From the NCBI RefSeq assembly GCF_040409955.1, contig NZ_CP123384.1, forward strand, positions 2,861,501 through 2,925,500: a stretch of DNA of 64,000 bases, given 5' to 3'. Below the pieces are notes generated by a model. That model saw only the letters and a list, made by a program, of their open reading frames with translations, did no database searches and was not told the origin of the DNA. Source of the DNA: Salipiger sp. H15. Lineage in GTDB: Bacteria > Pseudomonadota > Alphaproteobacteria > Rhodobacterales > Rhodobacteraceae. Positions 25,640-35,106 of the stretch are shown in pieces. How positions within the stretch are numbered: the stretch's first letter is position 1; every line of letters starts with the position of its first letter. The position numbers were made by a program, and so were the translations under genes.

Positions 25640-27214
25640 TTACGATTTCTGGAACATGGCGAGCATGCGCCGTGTCACGAGGAAGCCACCGAAGATGTTG
25701 ATCCCGGCCATGAAGACCGAGAGCGCGGCAAGGATGATCACCAGCCAGTTGCCCGAGCCGATCTGCATCAGCGCGCCAAGGATGATGATCGAGGAGATGG
25801 CGTTGGTGACGGCCATCAGCGGGGTGTGCAGCGAATGCGAGACGTTCCAGATCACCTGGAAGCCGACGAAGACCGAGAGCACGAAGACGATGAAGTGCTG
25901 CATGAAGCTGGCGGGCGCAACGAGGCCCACGCCGAGCAGCAGCACCGCGCCGACGGTGAGCAGGGTGACCTGGCTCTTCGTCTGGGCCTTGAAGGCGGCG
26001 ACTTCCTGCGCGCGCTTCTGTTCCGGCGTCAGCTCGGGCAGCTTCTCCTTCGGCTTCTGCGCGGCGATCGCCTTGGTCTTCGGCGGCGGCGGCGGGAAGG
26101 TGACGGCCTTGCCATGCGCGATGGTCGCGCCGCGGATCACGTCGTCTTCCATGTTGTGGTTGACCGTGCCGTCCTTGCCGGGGGTCAGGTCCGCCATCAT
26201 GTGCCGGATGTTGGTGGCGTAGAGCGTCGAGCTCTGCGTCGCCATGCGGCTCGGGAAGTCGGTGTAGCCGATGATGGTCACGCCGTTGTCGGTGACGATC
26301 TTCTGGTCCATCACCGTCAGCTTGCAGTTGCCGCCGCGCTCTGCCGCGAGGTCGACGATCACCGAGCCGGGTTTCATCGCCTTGACCATGTCCTCGGTCC
26401 AGAGCTCGGGGGCTTCCCGGTTCGGAATGAGGGCGGTGGTGATGACGATGTCCATCTGCGGCGCAAGTTCACGGAACTTGGCAAGCTGGGCCTCGCGGAA
26501 CTCGGGGCTGGAGACCGAGGCGTAGCCGCCCGACGATGCGCCGTCGGCCTGCTCTTCCTCGAAGTCGAGGTAGACGAATTCCGCGCCCATGGATTCGACT
26601 TGCTCGGCCACTTCCGGGCGCACGTCGAAGGCATAGGTGATCGCGCCCAGAGAGGTCGAGGTGCCGATGGCCGCAAGACCCGCGACGCCGGCGCCGACGA
26701 TCAGCACCTTGGCGGGCGGCACCTTGCCGGCGGCGGTCACCTGGCCGGTGAAGAAGCGGCCGAAGTTGTTGCCCGCCTCGATCACCGCGCGGTACCCGGC
26801 GATGTTGGCCATGGAGGACAGCGCGTCCATCTTCTGCGCGCGGGAGATCCGCGGCACCATGTCCATCGCGATCACGCTGGCGCCGATATCGGCGGCCTGC
26901 TTCATCAGCGCCTCGTTGGCGACCGGGTAGAAGAAGGAGATCAGCAGTTTCTCGGGCGTGAGGTACGCCACTTCCTCTTCGCTCGGCGGGCGCACCTTGG
27001 CAACGATGTCCGACTGCGCCCAGAGCGCCCCGGCATCCGCCACCACGGTCACGCCAGCGGCCTCGTAGGCCGCGTCGGCAAAGCCTGCCTTCGCGCCGGC
27101 GCCTGACTGGATCAGGCAATCATATCCCAGCTTCTGCAGTTGCAGCGCCGAGTCCGGGGTCATGGCGACGCGCGCCTCTCCCTCGAAAATCTCTGTCGGC
27201 GTTCCGATCTTCAC
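25640..27214 (-). CDS. pntA: NAD(P) transhydrogenase subunit alpha
   Basis: 524 residues: N-terminal NAD(H)-binding dI domain (alanine dehydrogenase-like; [23 protein letters not shown] near residue 168) and four C-terminal membrane helices, so this is the Escherichia coli-type two-gene arrangement rather than the split PntAA/PntAB. A Pro/Lys-rich linker ([18 protein letters not shown], about residue 380) joins the parts. Starts at GTG with an AGGGGGA site 8 bases before. An inverted repeat upstream (27312-27329) may be regulatory. Confidence 0.96.
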   Translation of the reverse strand: MKIGTPTEIFEGEARVAMTPDSALQLQKLGYDCLIQSGAGAKAGFADAAYEAAGVTVVADAGALWAQSDIVAKVRPPSEEEVAYLTPEKLLISFFYPVANEALMKQAADIGASVIAMDMVPRISRAQKMDALSSMANIAGYRAVIEAGNNFGRFFTGQVTAAGKVPPAKVLIVGAGVAGLAAIGTSTSLGAITYAFDVRPEVAEQVESMGAEFVYLDFEEEQADGASSGGYASVSSPEFREAQLAKFRELAPQMDIVITTALIPNREAPELWTEDMVKAMKPGSVIVDLAAERGGNCKLTVMDQKIVTDNGVTIIGYTDFPSRMATQSSTLYATNIRHMMADLTPGKDGTVNHNMEDDVIRGATIAHGKAVTFPPPPPKTKAIAAQKPKEKLPELTPEQKRAQEVAAFKAQTKSQVTLLTVGAVLLLGVGLVAPASFMQHFIVFVLSVFVGFQVIWNVSHSLHTPLMAVTNAISSIIILGALMQIGSGNWLVIILAALSVFMAGINIFGGFLVTRRMLAMFQKS

Positions 27215-27311
27215 GTAATTCGTCCCCCTTTTAGGCCGAGTCTCCGACCCTTCATGGTCTCGTGTTGGTGTCCGGTTGACGTATGGTCTACCCGTGCGGT
27301 GCCATGCTCAC

Positions 27312-27329
27312 AACCGGAACGACCCGGTT
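27312..27329. promoter_or_regulatory. Inverted repeat upstream of pntA
   Basis: AACCGG-AACGAC-CCGGTT, perfect 6-bp arms, about 100 bases upstream of the pntA start and close after the end of the ICMT-like gene. Possible operator or part of the pntAB promoter region. Confidence 0.35.
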
Positions 27330-27349
27330 AAACACATGGCGAAGAAAAA

Positions 27350-27802
27350 TCAAAGCCACCTTCTAGTTTGTGTCTCATAGTTGCGGAATGCCGCAACAAA
27401 CTTTCGTCTCAAACGCGCCTCTTCGGGCTCGATGAAGCGCTTTTCCAGCAGCCAGACGAAGATCGGCAGCAGGACAAGCGACAGCACCGCATCCCAGTAG
27501 AAGATGAATCCTGCAAGAATCATCACGTCTCCCAGGTAGATGGGATTGCGCGACAGGCGGAACACGCCCGAGGTCACCAGCCGGTCCGGCTCGGCATGGG
27601 GCATGAAGGTGGTGCGCGCGCGCCGCATCTCGAGCAGCGCCAGCGCCGCGATCAGCACGCCGCCGCCCACCAGCAGCCCGCCCAGCAGGTCCGCCCAGAC
27701 CGGGCCGAAACCCAGCCCCAGCGGCAGCGAGGCCTTCTGCGCGCGGGCGAGGCAGAGGCAGGCCAGCAGCCAGACGGGAGGCAGATCGAATTTTCCTTGC
27801 AT
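27350..27802 (-). CDS. Isoprenylcysteine carboxyl methyltransferase-like membrane protein
   Basis: 150 residues, about four helices, with the C-terminal SRNPIYLGD motif and RFIEPEEARL... RNYETQTRRWL of the PEMT/ICMT family (PF04191). In bacteria these are SAM-dependent methyltransferases of mostly unknown substrate. It has a nearly ideal ribosome site (AAAGGAGGTGA). Convergent direction relative to nothing nearby; its end is about 135 bases before pntA on the same strand. Confidence 0.83.
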   Translation of the reverse strand: MQGKFDLPPVWLLACLCLARAQKASLPLGLGFGPVWADLLGGLLVGGGVLIAALALLEMRRARTTFMPHAEPDRLVTSGVFRLSRNPIYLGDVMILAGFIFYWDAVLSLVLLPIFVWLLEKRFIEPEEARLRRKFVAAFRNYETQTRRWL

Positions 27803-28051
27803 CGCGCCTCACCTCCTTTGCCTGGACCGGACCAACCCGCAGGTCCAACTCACGGTGCCGATAGGGCTTTTCGATGTCTAGCGCGGCGTTGCCGCGACGT
27901 CGCGCGGGCGATATGCCGCAGCCCGATCTTGCCTCCTCCGCAAATCCCCGCCACTTTCCCCGCCGACACACGGGGGCCGCTGGAGGACCCGGGCGGCGAC
28001 CGGCACCCCGGCCCGCGCCGGAGACCGGCCCCGCATCGCAGGAGGCATGAC

Positions 28052-29260
28052 TTGACCACCCCCACAGGCTCCATCTTCGACTGGACCAAGGAGCAGTTCC
28101 ACATCCCGCTCGGGATGCTCTATCTCGACGGCAACTCGCTGGGCCCGCTGCCCAAGGCGACCCCCGCGCGCATCCAGAAGATGCTGACCGAGGAATGGGG
28201 CGATCACCTCGTCACCGGCTGGAACGCCTGCAACTGGATGGAGATGCCGACCCGGCTCGGCGACCGCATCGGCCGCCTGATCGGTGCCGAGAAGGGCCAC
28301 ACGGTGGTCGGCGACACGCTCTCGATCAAGGTCTTCCAGGCGCTGGCCGCCGCCGTGGCGCTGAACCCCGGGCGCAAGGTGATCCTGTCGGACACCGGCA
28401 ACTTCCCGTCCGACCTCTACATGGCCGAGGGGCTGATCGAACTGCTCGGGGACGACTACGAGCTGCGCCTCGCCGAGCCGCACCGACTCGAGGAGGAGAT
28501 CACCGAGGAGGTCGCCGTGCTCTTGGTGACCGAGGTCGACTACCGCACCGGCCGCCGCCACGACGTCGCGGCGCTGACCGCCAAGGCGCACGAGATGGGC
28601 GCGCTGGCGATCTGGGATCTGGCGCATTCGGCGGGCGCGCTGCCGGTCGACGTGGCGGGCGGCAAGGCCGATTTCGCCGTCGGCTGCACCTACAAGTACC
28701 TCAACGCCGGCCCCGGCGCCCCGGCCTTCATCTACGTGGCGCCCCGCCACGCCGCCCATGCCGAGCCCGCGCTCTCGGGCTGGCTCGGCCATGACACGCC
28801 CTTCGCCTTCGAGCGCAGCTACCGCCCCGCGCCGGGGATCGAGCGGATGCGCGTCGGCACCCCGCCGGTGATCCAGATGGCGGCGCTCGACGCCGCGCTC
28901 GACGTCTGGGACAAGGTGGACATGGAGGATGTGCGCAAGCGCTCGCTGGCGCTGACCGGGCTGATGATCGAGGAGGTCGAGACCCATTGCCCGGGGCTCA
29001 AGCTTGCCACCCCGCGCGAGAACGAGCAGCGCGGCAGCCAGGTCAGCTTCCGCTTCGAACATGGCTATGCCGCGATGCAGGCGCTGATCGACCAGGGCGT
29101 GATCGGCGATTTCCGCGCGCCCGACATCATGCGCTTCGGCATCTCCCCGCTCTACATCGGCGAGGACGAGGTGCGCGAGGCGGTCGAGATCCTCGCCCGC
29201 ATCCTGCGCGGCGCGCTCTGGGACCAGCCGAAGTACCAGCAGCGCAGGCGCGTCACGTGA
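28052..29260 (+). CDS. kynU: Kynureninase
   Basis: PLP enzyme of 402 residues that cleaves L-kynurenine to anthranilate and alanine. The PLP Lys215 lies in CTYKYLNAGPG, and WDLAHSAGALPVD and FGISPLYIGEDEV are typical. Translation must begin at TTG 28052: AGGAGG ends 6 bases before it, there is no good in-frame ATG nearby, and the ATG at 28047 is out of frame and hits a stop after two codons. It is not next to kynA or kynB in this window. The stop abuts the convergent neighbour exactly (TGA|TCA). Confidence 0.93.
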   Translation: MTTPTGSIFDWTKEQFHIPLGMLYLDGNSLGPLPKATPARIQKMLTEEWGDHLVTGWNACNWMEMPTRLGDRIGRLIGAEKGHTVVGDTLSIKVFQALAAAVALNPGRKVILSDTGNFPSDLYMAEGLIELLGDDYELRLAEPHRLEEEITEEVAVLLVTEVDYRTGRRHDVAALTAKAHEMGALAIWDLAHSAGALPVDVAGGKADFAVGCTYKYLNAGPGAPAFIYVAPRHAAHAEPALSGWLGHDTPFAFERSYRPAPGIERMRVGTPPVIQMAALDAALDVWDKVDMEDVRKRSLALTGLMIEEVETHCPGLKLATPRENEQRGSQVSFRFEHGYAAMQALIDQGVIGDFRAPDIMRFGISPLYIGEDEVREAVEILARILRGALWDQPKYQQRRRVT

Positions 29261-30052
29261 TCAGGCGGACTTGACCCGGGGGGCCTCCTGCCCCTCGGCC
29301 CTGCCCGCCCAGGCCCGCACCGCGTCGCCGAAGGCGGTGAAGAGCGGGCGCGAGACCGGATCATTGGCGGCATCCCACTCGGGGTGCCACTGCACCGCCA
29401 GGGTGAAGCCCGGCGCGCCTCGGACGTAGAGCGCCTCGGGCGTGCCGTCGGGGGCGAGCCCCTCGATCTCGATCCGCGCGCCGGGGCGGTTGATGCCCTG
29501 CCCGTGCAGCGTGTTGGTCATCACCTCGGTGGCGCCGAAAAGGTGGTGGAACCGCCCGCCCGGCGTCAGCGTCACCTTGTGGCGCAGCGCGAACTTCTCC
29601 TCGAGCGTGCCGTCGGGCGGCATGCGGTGGTTCATCCGTCCCGGCAGGTCGCGGATCTCGGGGTAGAGCGTGCCGCCCATGGCGACGTTGACCTCCTGGA
29701 AGCCGCGACAGATGCCGAGGAAGGGCTGGCCGCGCTCGACGCAGGCGCGCACCAGCGGCAGCACGATAGCATCGCGGGCGCGGTCGAAGGCACCATGCGC
29801 CTCGGTCGCCTCTTCGCCGTATTCCTCGGGGTGCACGTTCGGCCGCCCGCCGGTGAGCAGGAAGCCGTCGCAGGTCTCCATCAGTTCCTCGACCGAGACG
29901 AAGCGCGGGTCCGCCGCGATCAGCAGCGGCAGGCAGCCCGCGACGCAGGACACGGCCTCGGTGTTCATCACCCCGCCCGCGTGGGCGGGGTAGGTCTCGT
30001 TGATCAGGTGCTGGTTTCCGATGATGCCGACGACGGGACGGGTCATTTGCAT
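29261..30052 (-). CDS. Gamma-glutamyl-gamma-aminobutyrate hydrolase-like class I amidotransferase
   Basis: 263 residues with the PuuD/peptidase C26 fold. Nucleophile Cys115 in FLGICRGFQEVNVA, and the catalytic His in VQWHPEW. PuuD acts on gamma-glutamyl-GABA in putrescine degradation; other puu genes are not nearby, so the substrate could be another gamma-glutamyl compound. Both ATG 30052 and 30046 are possible starts. The gene is 59 bases downstream of the GlcG-like gene on the same strand. Confidence 0.85.
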   Translation of the reverse strand: MQMTRPVVGIIGNQHLINETYPAHAGGVMNTEAVSCVAGCLPLLIAADPRFVSVEELMETCDGFLLTGGRPNVHPEEYGEEATEAHGAFDRARDAIVLPLVRACVERGQPFLGICRGFQEVNVAMGGTLYPEIRDLPGRMNHRMPPDGTLEEKFALRHKVTLTPGGRFHHLFGATEVMTNTLHGQGINRPGARIEIEGLAPDGTPEALYVRGAPGFTLAVQWHPEWDAANDPVSRPLFTAFGDAVRAWAGRAEGQEAPRVKSA

Positions 30053-30111
30053 GCCTCTCCTTGCCTGTTTAGGTCAAACATAAGGCACGGAGAGGCAGTT
30101 AGAAAGGTGGC

Positions 30112-30540
30112 TCAGATGAGTGCGGTCAGCCCCACCGCCTCGATGCCCGCTTTTGCGGCAGCCGCGTCATTGTCCGAGGAATCCCCGGTCACCCCCACCG
30201 CGCCCAGCGTCCGGCCCTTGGAATCCTTGACCAAAACGCCACCCGGCACGGGGATCAGCTTGCCGCCGAAGGCGCCGTTGGCGGCGGCGATGAAATAGGC
30301 CTGTGCCTCAGCGCGCGCCATCTGTGCAGAGCCGGGCATGCCCAGCATGACCGCGCCGTAGGCTTTGCCGAAGGCGATCTCGAACCGCCCCGGCGAGGCG
30401 CCGTCCTGCCGCTCGAAGGCCTGCACGTGGCCGCCCTCGTCCAGCACCACCACCGACAGCGGCGCCATGCCCGCCGCCTTGCCGGCCTCCAGCGCCTTGC
30501 GGATGATGGTCCGCGCGCGGCTCAGCGAAATTCCCGCCAT
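30112..30540 (-). CDS. GlcG/HbpS-like protein
   Basis: 142-residue protein of the PF03928 family (heme-binding/GlcG), with EAGKAAGMAPLSVVVLDEGGHVQAFERQDGA and the FGGKLIPVPGGVLV loop. The molecular function is unsettled. Homologues are found with glycolate oxidase and malate synthase genes, and glcB is the next gene upstream here, so a link to glyoxylate metabolism is likely. Confidence 0.82.
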   Translation of the reverse strand: MAGISLSRARTIIRKALEAGKAAGMAPLSVVVLDEGGHVQAFERQDGASPGRFEIAFGKAYGAVMLGMPGSAQMARAEAQAYFIAAANGAFGGKLIPVPGGVLVKDSKGRTLGAVGVTGDSSDNDAAAAKAGIEAVGLTALI

Positions 30541-30582
30541 GATCCTTCTCCCTCATCACGGACAGACGCGCCGCGCCCGCCC

Positions 30583-30611
30583 CTTCCATATGTCTCAAAT
30601 ATCCTCGGGGG
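30583..30611 (-). repeat. Dispersed intergenic repeat, ATATGG subtype
   Basis: On the minus strand GGATATTT, GA, GACATATGGAAG: 20 of 22 positions equal the copy at 1781-1802. Located between glcB and the GlcG-like gene (30541-30680). Confidence 0.7.
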
Positions 30612-30680
30612 AGCGCGAGGGGGCAGACAGCCCCCTCGCTCCGGCGCGGATCACCCCGCGCCTGCCTCCCACAAGCCCGA

Positions 30681-32822
30681 TCAGCCCGCCTTCAGCTCCA
30701 GCCGCCGCTTGTGCAGCACCGGCTCGGTATAGCCCGAGGGCTGCACCCGGCCCTCGAACACCAGATCGCAGGCGGCCCTGTAGGCCACGCTGTCGAAGCC
30801 CGGCGCCATCGGGATGTAGGCGGCATCCCCGGCGTTCTGGCGATCGACCACGGCGGCCATCTTCTCCATCACGCCGCGAACTTCGCCTTCGGAGACCACC
30901 CCGTGGTGCAGCCAGTTGGCAAGGTGCTGCGAGGAGATGCGGCAGGTCGCGCGGTCCTCCATCAGGCCGACATCGTGGATGTCCGGCACCTTCGAGCAGC
31001 CGACGCCCTGGTCGACCCAGCGCACCACGTAGCCGAGGATGCCCTGCGCGTTGTTCTCGATCTCCTCGCGGATCTCGTCTTCCGACCAGTTGGCCCCGGC
31101 GGCGACCGGGATGGTCAGCAGGTCTTCCAGAGTCCCGCGCGGACCGCCCGCGGCGATCTCGGCCTGGCGGGCGAGCACGTCGACCTTGTGGTAATGCAGC
31201 GCGTGCAGCGTCGCGGCGGTGGGCGACGGCACCCAGGCGCAGTTGGCCCCGGCCTTCGGATGGCCGATCTTCGCCTCGAGCATCGCCGCCATCAGGTCGG
31301 GCATGGCCCACATGCCCTTGCCGATCTGCGCCTTGCCGCGCAGCCCGCAGGCGAGGCCGATGTCGACGTTGCGGTCCTCGTAGGAGGCGATCCACTTCGT
31401 GCCCTTGATGTCGCCCTTGCGCAGCATCGGCCCCGCTTCCATCGCCGTGTGCATCTCGTCGCCGGTGCGGTCGAGGAAGCCGGTGTTGATGAAGGCGACG
31501 CGGTTCTTCGCGGCGCGGATGCATTCCTTGAGGTTGGCCGAAGTGCGGCGCTCCTCGTCCATGATGCCGAGCTTGACGGTGTATTGCGGCAGGCCGAGCG
31601 CGCTCTCGACGAAGCTGAAGACCTCGTTCGCGAAAGCCACTTCTTCCGGCCCGTGCATCTTCGGCTTCACCACGTAGACCGAGCCTTGGGTCGAGTTGCG
31701 CGGCCCGCCCGTCTTGGCAAGGTCGTGCCTGGCGATGAGCGTGGTGACCATCGCGTCCATCAGCCCTTCGAAGATCTCCGAGCCGTCCTTCAGCAGGATC
31801 GCCGGGTTGGTCATCAGGTGGCCGACGTTGCGCACCAGCATGAGCGCGCGGCCCTTCAGAACCAGCTCCGATCCGTCGGGCGCGGTGTAGGTCCGGTCCG
31901 CGGCGAGCGTCCGGGTGACCTGCTTGCCGCCCTTCTCGAACGTGTCGGCAAGGTCGCCCTTCATCAGGCCGAGCCAGTTGGAATAGGCCAGCGCCTTGTC
32001 CTCGCCGTCGACGCAGGCGACCGAGTCCTCGCAGTCCATGATCGCCGAGATGGCGGATTCCATCAGCACGTCCGCGAGGCCCGAGGCATCGTCCTTGCCG
32101 ATGAAATGGCTGCGGTCGATGACCAGCTCGACGTGCAGCGCGTTGTTCACCAGCAGCACCGCCTCGGGCGCGGCGGCATCACCCCGGTACCCGACGAACT
32201 GCTCCGGCCTGGCGAGGGGCTTGCCGCCGACCAGCAGCGCGCCGCCCTCGACCGAATAGCCCGCCGCCCCGGCATGGCTGCCGCCCGCGACCGGGAAATT
32301 CTCGTCGAGGAAGGCCTTGGCGGCCGCCACCACCTCCTTGCCGCGCGCGGCGTCGAAGGCGCCCTTCGGCGGGGTCGAGCCCATCGCGTCGGTGCCGTAG
32401 AAGGCATCGTAGAGCGAGCCCCAGCGGGCGTTGGCGGCGTTCAGCGCGTAGCGGGCGTTGGTGATCGGCACGACCAGCTGCGGGCCCGGGATCGAAGCGA
32501 ACTCGGGGTCGGTGTTCTCGGTCTCGATGTCGAAGTCCGGGCCCTCGGGCAGCAGGTAGCCGATCTCCTCGAGGAATTCGGTATACGCCACCATGTCCGG
32601 CTGGCCGGGGTTGGCCTTGTGCCAGGCGTCGAGCTGTGCCTGCAGATCGTCGCGCTTGGCCAGCAGCGCCGCGTTGCGCGGGCCGAAGTCATGCGCCAGT
32701 TCCGACAGCGCCGCCCAGAACGCATCCGCCTCCACGCCGCTGCCCGGAAGGGCCTTTTCCTCCACGAACTGGAAGAGAACCGGGTCGATCTGCAGGCCGT
32801 GGCGGTCAATGCGTGCGTTCAT
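30681..32822 (-). CDS. glcB: Malate synthase G
   Basis: 713 residues, the length of the G isoform. It condenses glyoxylate with acetyl-CoA to malate. Conserved blocks include [43 protein letters not shown] segment (here [20 protein letters not shown]), the MDEERRTS segment and the catalytic-Asp region near the end ([23 protein letters not shown]). AAGGAG precedes the ATG. A 14-base palindrome lies 38 bases upstream in the presumed promoter. Confidence 0.97.
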   Translation of the reverse strand: MNARIDRHGLQIDPVLFQFVEEKALPGSGVEADAFWAALSELAHDFGPRNAALLAKRDDLQAQLDAWHKANPGQPDMVAYTEFLEEIGYLLPEGPDFDIETENTDPEFASIPGPQLVVPITNARYALNAANARWGSLYDAFYGTDAMGSTPPKGAFDAARGKEVVAAAKAFLDENFPVAGGSHAGAAGYSVEGGALLVGGKPLARPEQFVGYRGDAAAPEAVLLVNNALHVELVIDRSHFIGKDDASGLADVLMESAISAIMDCEDSVACVDGEDKALAYSNWLGLMKGDLADTFEKGGKQVTRTLAADRTYTAPDGSELVLKGRALMLVRNVGHLMTNPAILLKDGSEIFEGLMDAMVTTLIARHDLAKTGGPRNSTQGSVYVVKPKMHGPEEVAFANEVFSFVESALGLPQYTVKLGIMDEERRTSANLKECIRAAKNRVAFINTGFLDRTGDEMHTAMEAGPMLRKGDIKGTKWIASYEDRNVDIGLACGLRGKAQIGKGMWAMPDLMAAMLEAKIGHPKAGANCAWVPSPTAATLHALHYHKVDVLARQAEIAAGGPRGTLEDLLTIPVAAGANWSEDEIREEIENNAQGILGYVVRWVDQGVGCSKVPDIHDVGLMEDRATCRISSQHLANWLHHGVVSEGEVRGVMEKMAAVVDRQNAGDAAYIPMAPGFDSVAYRAACDLVFEGRVQPSGYTEPVLHKRRLELKAG

Positions 32823-32860
32823 GGGACATCTCCTTCGGAATCGTCGTCACGTCACGTTTA

Positions 32861-32874
32861 GGAAACAAGTTTCC
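32861..32874. promoter_or_regulatory. Palindrome in glcB promoter region
   Basis: GGAAAC-AA-GTTTCC, perfect. On the minus strand it falls within the 17-base gap between TTGCCT and TAAACG, a possible promoter for glcB. The rest of 32823-33123 holds the exporter terminator and one dispersed repeat; no gene. Confidence 0.5.
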
Positions 32875-33054
32875 GATAGGCAACACGCGTGGTCATATAA
32901 ACTAACCAAAATCCACGACAGACTATTTGCCGTGCCGATAGTCGTCACCCGGTGGGCCGAAACGCCGCCCCGCCTGCCCCCAGCCTAGGCCCCGGACAGC
33001 GCCCCGGCCAAGCCCGCAACCGCCCGGGGGCCGCGGCCCGACCGCCGCGACGCG

Positions 33055-33086
33055 AAAAAGGGGCGCCCGCTCCCCGCGCACGCCCC
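33055..33086 (-). terminator. Terminator of Atm1-type exporter gene
   Basis: GGGGCG/CGCCCC stem with a GC-rich 15-base loop (33060-33086), then TTTTT on the minus strand. Confidence 0.65.
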
Positions 33087-33088
33087 TG

Positions 33089-33111
33089 TTTTCATCTTTC
33101 CTTAAATACTC
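33089..33111 (-). repeat. Dispersed intergenic repeat, GATGAAAG subtype
   Basis: On the minus strand GAGTATTT, AA, GGAAAGATGAAAA, between the exporter stop and its terminator. Confidence 0.75.
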
Positions 33112-33123
33112 AAATCCAGCGGC

Positions 33124-34935
33124 TCAGGCAGCGCGCTCCTCGGCCTGCTGGAGTGCCCAGAGCTGGGCGTAGCGCCCGGCCCGCGCCAGCAGCGCCTCGT
33201 GGGTGCCAACCTCGACCACCTCGCCCTTCTCGAGCACGACGATGCGGTCGGCGTCGGCGATGGTCGAGAGCCGGTGCGCGATGGTCAGCACGGTGCGCCC
33301 CTCGCCCGCGCGGCGCAGCGCCGACTGGATCGAGGCCTCGGTCTCGGTGTCGAGCGCCGAGGTCGCCTCGTCGAGCAGCAGGATCGGCGGATCCTTGAGC
33401 AGCGTGCGCGCGATGCCGACGCGCTGCTTCTCGCCGCCCGACAGCTTCAGCCCGCGCTCGCCCACGGTGGTCTCGTAGCCCTCGGGCAGCGAGGTGATGA
33501 AGTCGTGGATCTGCGCGGCCCTTGCGGCGGCGATGACCTCGGCCTCGGTGGCATCGTCCTTGCCGTAGGCGATGTTGTAGCGGATCGTGTCGTTGAACAG
33601 CACCGTGTCCTGCGGCACCACGCCGATCGCGCCGTGCAGGCTTTCCTGCGTCACGTCGCGCAGGTCCTGCCCGTCGATGCGGATCGCCCCGCCCGAGACG
33701 TCGTAGAAGCGGAAGAGCAGCCGCCCGATGGTGGACTTGCCCGAGCCCGAGGGCCCGACCAGCGCCACGCTCTCGCCCGCGCCGACGGTCAGCGAGATGC
33801 CCTTGAGGATTTCCCGCTCGCGGTCGTAGCCGAAGCGCACGCCGTCGAATTGCACCGCGCCGCCGCCGACCCGCAGCGCCGGGGCACCGGGCTTGTCCGA
33901 GACCTCGGCGGGCTGGTCCAGCAGGTCGAACATCTGCCCCATGTCGACGAGGCTTTGGCGGATCTCGCGGTAGACCGTGCCGAGGAAGTTCAGCGGCATG
34001 GTGATCTGGATCATGTAGGCGTTGACCATGACGAAATCGCCCACGGTCAGGCTGCCCTTCTGCACGCCCATCGCCGCCATCACCATGACCGCCACCAGCC
34101 CGAGGTTGATGATCAGCGCCTGCCCGAAGTTCAGCATGGCCAGCGAGGTCGCGGTCTTCACCGCCGCCTCCTCGTAGCCTTCCATCGCATGGTCGTAGCG
34201 CGCCGCCTCGCGGCCCTCGGCGTTGAAATACTTCACCGTCTCGAAGTTCAGCAGGCTGTCGATGGCCTTCTGGTTGGCGTCGGTGTCCTGCGCGTTCATC
34301 CTGCGGCGCAGGCGCACGCGCCATTCGGTCACCGCGAAGGTGAACCAGACGTAGAGCGCGATGGTCACCGCCACCACTGCGAGATACCAGATATCGAAGA
34401 GCCAGAAGAGCACGATGCCGACGAGCAGCAGCTCGAGCACCAGCGGGCCGACCGAGAAGAGCAGGAAGCGCAACAGGAAGTCGACGCCCTTCACCCCGCG
34501 CTCGATGATCCGGCTGAGCCCGCCGGTCTTGCGCGTGATGTGGTAGCGCAGCGAGAGCTTGTGGATGTGGGTGAAGGTCTCCAGCGCCAGCTTGCGCAGC
34601 GCGTGCTGGCCGACCTTGGCGAAGATGCCGTCGCGCAGCTGCTGGAAGGCGGCGTTGAGGATGCGCGCCATGCCATAGGCCAGCGTCAGGCCGACCGCGC
34701 CAAGGAGCATCGGCGAGGCCTCGCCCCCGAGGCTGTCCACCGCCTGCTTGTAGAGCAGCGGCGTGCCCACGGCGATGAGCTTGGCGGCCAGCAGCAGCAG
34801 CAGCGCGATGACCACCCGGTGCTTCACCCAGGGCTCGGCGTCGGGCCAGAGATAGGGGGCGACGCGGCGGATGGTGCGCAGGCCCGAGCGGCGCTCGGCG
34901 TCTTCGATGGTGGGATCTTGGGTCTCGGGAGGCAT
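33124..34935 (-). CDS. Atm1-type ABC exporter
   Basis: 603-residue half-transporter with six membrane helices (about residues 40-330) fused to an ATPase domain. The segment TEWRVRLRRRMNAQDTDANQKAIDSLLNFETVKYFNAE is the hallmark of Atm1/ABCB7 proteins, which export glutathione-derived compounds or metal-glutathione conjugates. Walker A GPSGSGKST, LSGGEKQRVGIARTLL and LLLDEATSALD are intact. It acts as a homodimer in the inner membrane. Single gene. Confidence 0.92.
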   Translation of the reverse strand: MPPETQDPTIEDAERRSGLRTIRRVAPYLWPDAEPWVKHRVVIALLLLLAAKLIAVGTPLLYKQAVDSLGGEASPMLLGAVGLTLAYGMARILNAAFQQLRDGIFAKVGQHALRKLALETFTHIHKLSLRYHITRKTGGLSRIIERGVKGVDFLLRFLLFSVGPLVLELLLVGIVLFWLFDIWYLAVVAVTIALYVWFTFAVTEWRVRLRRRMNAQDTDANQKAIDSLLNFETVKYFNAEGREAARYDHAMEGYEEAAVKTATSLAMLNFGQALIINLGLVAVMVMAAMGVQKGSLTVGDFVMVNAYMIQITMPLNFLGTVYREIRQSLVDMGQMFDLLDQPAEVSDKPGAPALRVGGGAVQFDGVRFGYDREREILKGISLTVGAGESVALVGPSGSGKSTIGRLLFRFYDVSGGAIRIDGQDLRDVTQESLHGAIGVVPQDTVLFNDTIRYNIAYGKDDATEAEVIAAARAAQIHDFITSLPEGYETTVGERGLKLSGGEKQRVGIARTLLKDPPILLLDEATSALDTETEASIQSALRRAGEGRTVLTIAHRLSTIADADRIVVLEKGEVVEVGTHEALLARAGRYAQLWALQQAEERAA

Positions 34936-35071
34936 GGCTCGGCTCTCTTGGCTTGGCGGGTCATGCCCTTATCCTGCCGGGCTCGCGAAGGCCAGAGGAC
35001 CGAAACGCACAGGCCCCTGTGCGGCCTGCATCCGCGGCGGGTTGCGGGGGTCCGGACTGATCGCGCCGAGA

Positions 35072-35094
35072 GGCGCCCCGCCGGGCGGGGCGCC
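35072..35094 (-). terminator. Hairpin after LysM gene
   Basis: GGCGCCCCGC / GCGGGGCGCC, 10 bp, 3-base loop, 12 bases beyond the stop. No T-tract follows, so termination is uncertain. Confidence 0.5.
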
Positions 35095-35106
35095 GCCGGG
35101 TCGCGG

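Noticed and set aside
24020..27106. A 1028-codon plus-strand frame across pntAB
   Set aside because: Antisense to well-conserved transhydrogenase genes; no motifs and His/Asp/Arg-rich composition.
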